Part shown: positions 5,236 through 6,749 of the stretch, one piece after another
How the letters are laid out: each line of letters begins with the position of its first letter
Position numbering within the stretch: position 1 is the stretch's first letter
Source of the DNA: a bacterium
Lineage (GTDB): Bacteria; Bacillota_I; Bacilli_A; RF39; UBA660
NCBI GenBank assembly: GCA_029007415.1
Contig: JAQXHT010000040.1
Span: forward strand, 1-6,749
Length of the DNA: 6,749 nt
Direction: 5' to 3'
Notes under the pieces: generated by a model
Seen by the model: only the letters and a program-made list of their open reading frames with translations
Told to the model about the DNA's origin: nothing
Databases searched by the model: none
Translations under genes and position numbers: made by a program

Positions 5236-6749
5236 CTATCCCAAGATGAATGGTGAGTCACTACTTCCTGTTCCTGATGTTATCTTAATTGTTGACTTTA
5301 AGTAGACGACTGGTAACACCGGTCTCCGCGCATAAAGTGGGATGTTAATATCAACTTGTCCTGCACTATATATCATAAAGACTCTACTGCTATCGGAAGA
5401 ATACGGAGAAATTGTCCATATTGAACCAACACTTGGCAATAACCAATCATTACTAATACAATCATTGTTTATGGTTTTGATTGCTGTTGCCAAACATATT
5501 GCTCTTGTTGTTGAATCGTTACCACTTGTTGCGTAACCATAGTCACTCGGATAGATTAGTCCTACCTTTCCGGTCCAATTTGTACTTCTTCCACTATATA
5601 CTGTTGTTCCTCTTTCATATTTATAAAAGTGTGACACTAATCCATTTGATGAACTATCATAATTAGCAGTACCACCTAGGTACCATTTTGCATCTCCTAT
5701 CATTTCTTTTGCTACTTCTGTCAATCCTGTTGTTGTAAAATCGCATGAAGTTGTTGAATTGTTTTGTAAAGCATAGCAATTTCCAGAATTTCTATTCCAG
5801 TATAAACTTCCACCATATGTTTCATTTTCATGTCCTGCATTTAATAAATAATTAAGTCGTGCATCTATCCAGCCATTCTTTCCATCACTAGTTTCCGCAC
5901 CAGTAGATGTGTCTTTATTATCCCATGAGTAATTTCCTATTGATTCATTTCTAACTATTTTAAGACGTTTCTCTATTTTTCCAGTTCCATCATCGACATC
6001 AAATGCTCCAATTATTCTCCATAATTCATCGTTGAATTTAACATAGTTATTTGGGTTTGCGCCAATATAGCGATAATCAGTTGTTGCTCCTAGTTGTTCT
6101 GTTGCTTCTTGAGTAAATGTCCACATCTGATTTTTTTGGTCATCGCTAGCACTGTTATAATCTAGACTCTCTGGATTTGCATTCTTGATTAGTTTTGTTG
6201 TAGCAAGTTCTGGACCTCCTTCTTGTACTGCATCTACAACGATTTTCCCATGATAGTGTTTGTTTAAGACTTCATTGGTTGCATCTTCTTTTATCCATAG
6301 CTTTAGAGTAAATGTTTTTGACTCACCGGCTTTTAATGTTCCACTTATTAATTCACTATCAATTGCTGTTGATAAAAGACTGGCGGTTGAACCGTCTAAA
6401 CTGTATTTAATGTTTGTCTTTGCTAATTGTTTAGCACTACAATTATCTTGCGTAACCATATCGGTATCATCTTTTAAAGATACGGAATAGTTTGCAGGTA
6501 AACTTCCAGTGTTTGTTATGGTGAAAGTAGTTCCTGACTGTGCTAGACCGTTGGTATCAGACATTGGTAGCGCATTATTAAGTCCTACGGTTGAAGATGC
6601 ATCTGCTGCAAAGTTGATGTTTAAAGTACCTGTTTTAATTACATTGTATTCGGCAGATTTAGATGATACTGTAAATATAGCAAAGGTACTGCCTATTGAC
6701 AACATTGTTACGCCAAAAATAGATAATAAGGTAAGCATTAGTTGTCTTT
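5236..6749 (-). CDS. Secreted TasA/camelysin-like surface protein with C-terminal lectin-like domain (5' partial)
   Basis: The frame is open to the window edge. The first ATG is at 6738, but RQL is encoded just before it and no ribosome binding site is seen, so the true start is probably a few codons outside. Residues are counted from that ATG. A hydrophobic signal segment (about 1-22) ends in GSTFAIFT, followed by a TGTLNINF stretch (36-43). This resembles TasA/camelysin proteins cleaved by SipW-type signal peptidases. Residues 70-172 look like a beta-sandwich (TFTITNTGSLPANYSVSL, then KAGESKTFTLKLWIKE). After a linker, residues 220-500 form a second domain with FNDELWRIIG (235-244), GKVGLIYPSDYGYATSG (390-406), DWLLPS (431-436), WTISP (441-445) and RPVLPVVYLKS (472-482). 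It ends at TAG after SDSPFILG. This layout recalls C-type-lectin-like surface domains, some of which are DGR targets. It is probably exported and surface-exposed; ligand unknown. The secretion call is firm; the fold of the second half is tentative. Confidence 0.8.
   Translation of the reverse strand, partial: RQLMLTLLSIFGVTMLSIGSTFAIFTVSSKSAEYNVIKTGTLNINFAADASSTVGLNNALPMSDTNGLAQSGTTFTITNTGSLPANYSVSLKDDTDMVTQDNCSAKQLAKTNIKYSLDGSTASLLSTAIDSELISGTLKAGESKTFTLKLWIKEDATNEVLNKHYHGKIVVDAVQEGGPELATTKLIKNANPESLDYNSASDDQKNQMWTFTQEATEQLGATTDYRYIGANPNNYVKFNDELWRIIGAFDVDDGTGKIEKRLKIVRNESIGNYSWDNKDTSTGAETSDGKNGWIDARLNYLLNAGHENETYGGSLYWNRNSGNCYALQNNSTTSCDFTTTGLTEVAKEMIGDAKWYLGGTANYDSSSNGLVSHFYKYERGTTVYSGRSTNWTGKVGLIYPSDYGYATSGNDSTTRAICLATAIKTINNDCISNDWLLPSVGSIWTISPYSSDSSRVFMIYSAGQVDINIPLYARRPVLPVVYLKSTIKITSGTGSSDSPFILG
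5299..5418 (-). other. Candidate hypervariable 3' segment of the lectin-like domain (possible DGR variable repeat)
   Basis: This segment encodes residues 441-480 of the secreted protein, from WTISPYSS to PVVYLK, at the extreme 3' end of the gene where DGR variable repeats normally lie. It holds many codons that adenine mutagenesis of AAY-type template codons could yield (GAT, AGC, AGT, TAT, ATT, AAC, ATC, CTT). It then passes into a GC-richer conserved-looking stretch (5301-5340, 22 G/C of 40) encoding ARRPVLPV. A GC-rich hairpin lies about 80 bases further on. No template repeat or reverse transcriptase is present in the window, so this is an inference from position and codon pattern only. 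Confidence 0.3.

Noticed and set aside
5102..5305. Plus-strand open frame across the intergenic gap and gene end
   Set aside because: It runs through two of the hairpins and the antisense of the secreted gene, has no ribosome binding site and no recognisable protein features.
1..6749. A DGR template repeat inside the window
   Set aside because: I saw no second copy of the 5299-5418 segment on either strand.

Overview
The window is AT-rich (GC clearly below 50%) and every gene I can support lies on the minus strand, so it reads right to left. TGA and TAG both serve as stops and tryptophan is TGG, so the standard bacterial code applies. A SipW/TasA-type secretion signal, class III prepilin signals and Ser/Thr/Asn/Tyr-rich surface proteins suggest a low-GC Firmicutes-type bacterium, perhaps an uncultured gut member of the Bacilli. 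The taxonomy is inference; no marker gene is present.

Layout, in transcription order: (1) 6749-5236, a secreted protein missing only its extreme N-terminus, with a TasA/camelysin-like first half and a C-terminal domain resembling the C-type-lectin-like ends of surface or diversity-generating-retroelement (DGR) target proteins. (2) 5235-5040, a 196-base gap holding a GC-rich hairpin, a smaller inverted repeat and a perfect 12-bp inverted repeat. (3) 5039-2304, a 911-residue prepilin-like protein with three Ig-like modules, a thrombospondin type 1 (TSP1) module, a degenerate second TSP1-like module and an unrecognised C-terminal domain. (4) 2289-1507, a membrane-anchored protein with two thioredoxin-like folds, the first carrying a CYLC active site. 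(5) 1498-1, a second prepilin-like protein, paralogous to (3), cut by the window edge inside its TSP1 module.

Genes 3-5 are spaced by 14 and 8 bases and look like one operon. Two large cysteine-rich pilin-like proteins flank a predicted extracytoplasmic thiol-disulfide protein. The simplest reading is that the thioredoxin-like protein forms or repairs disulfides in the two pilins. No pilus assembly ATPase, platform protein, prepilin peptidase, reverse transcriptase or transposase is in the window.

The points most worth following are the pilin/thioredoxin/pilin cassette with TSP1 modules, and the 3' end of the secreted gene together with the GC-rich hairpin that follows it, which could be a DGR variable region with its downstream structure. 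The DGR idea is a hypothesis: neither template repeat nor reverse transcriptase is visible here.
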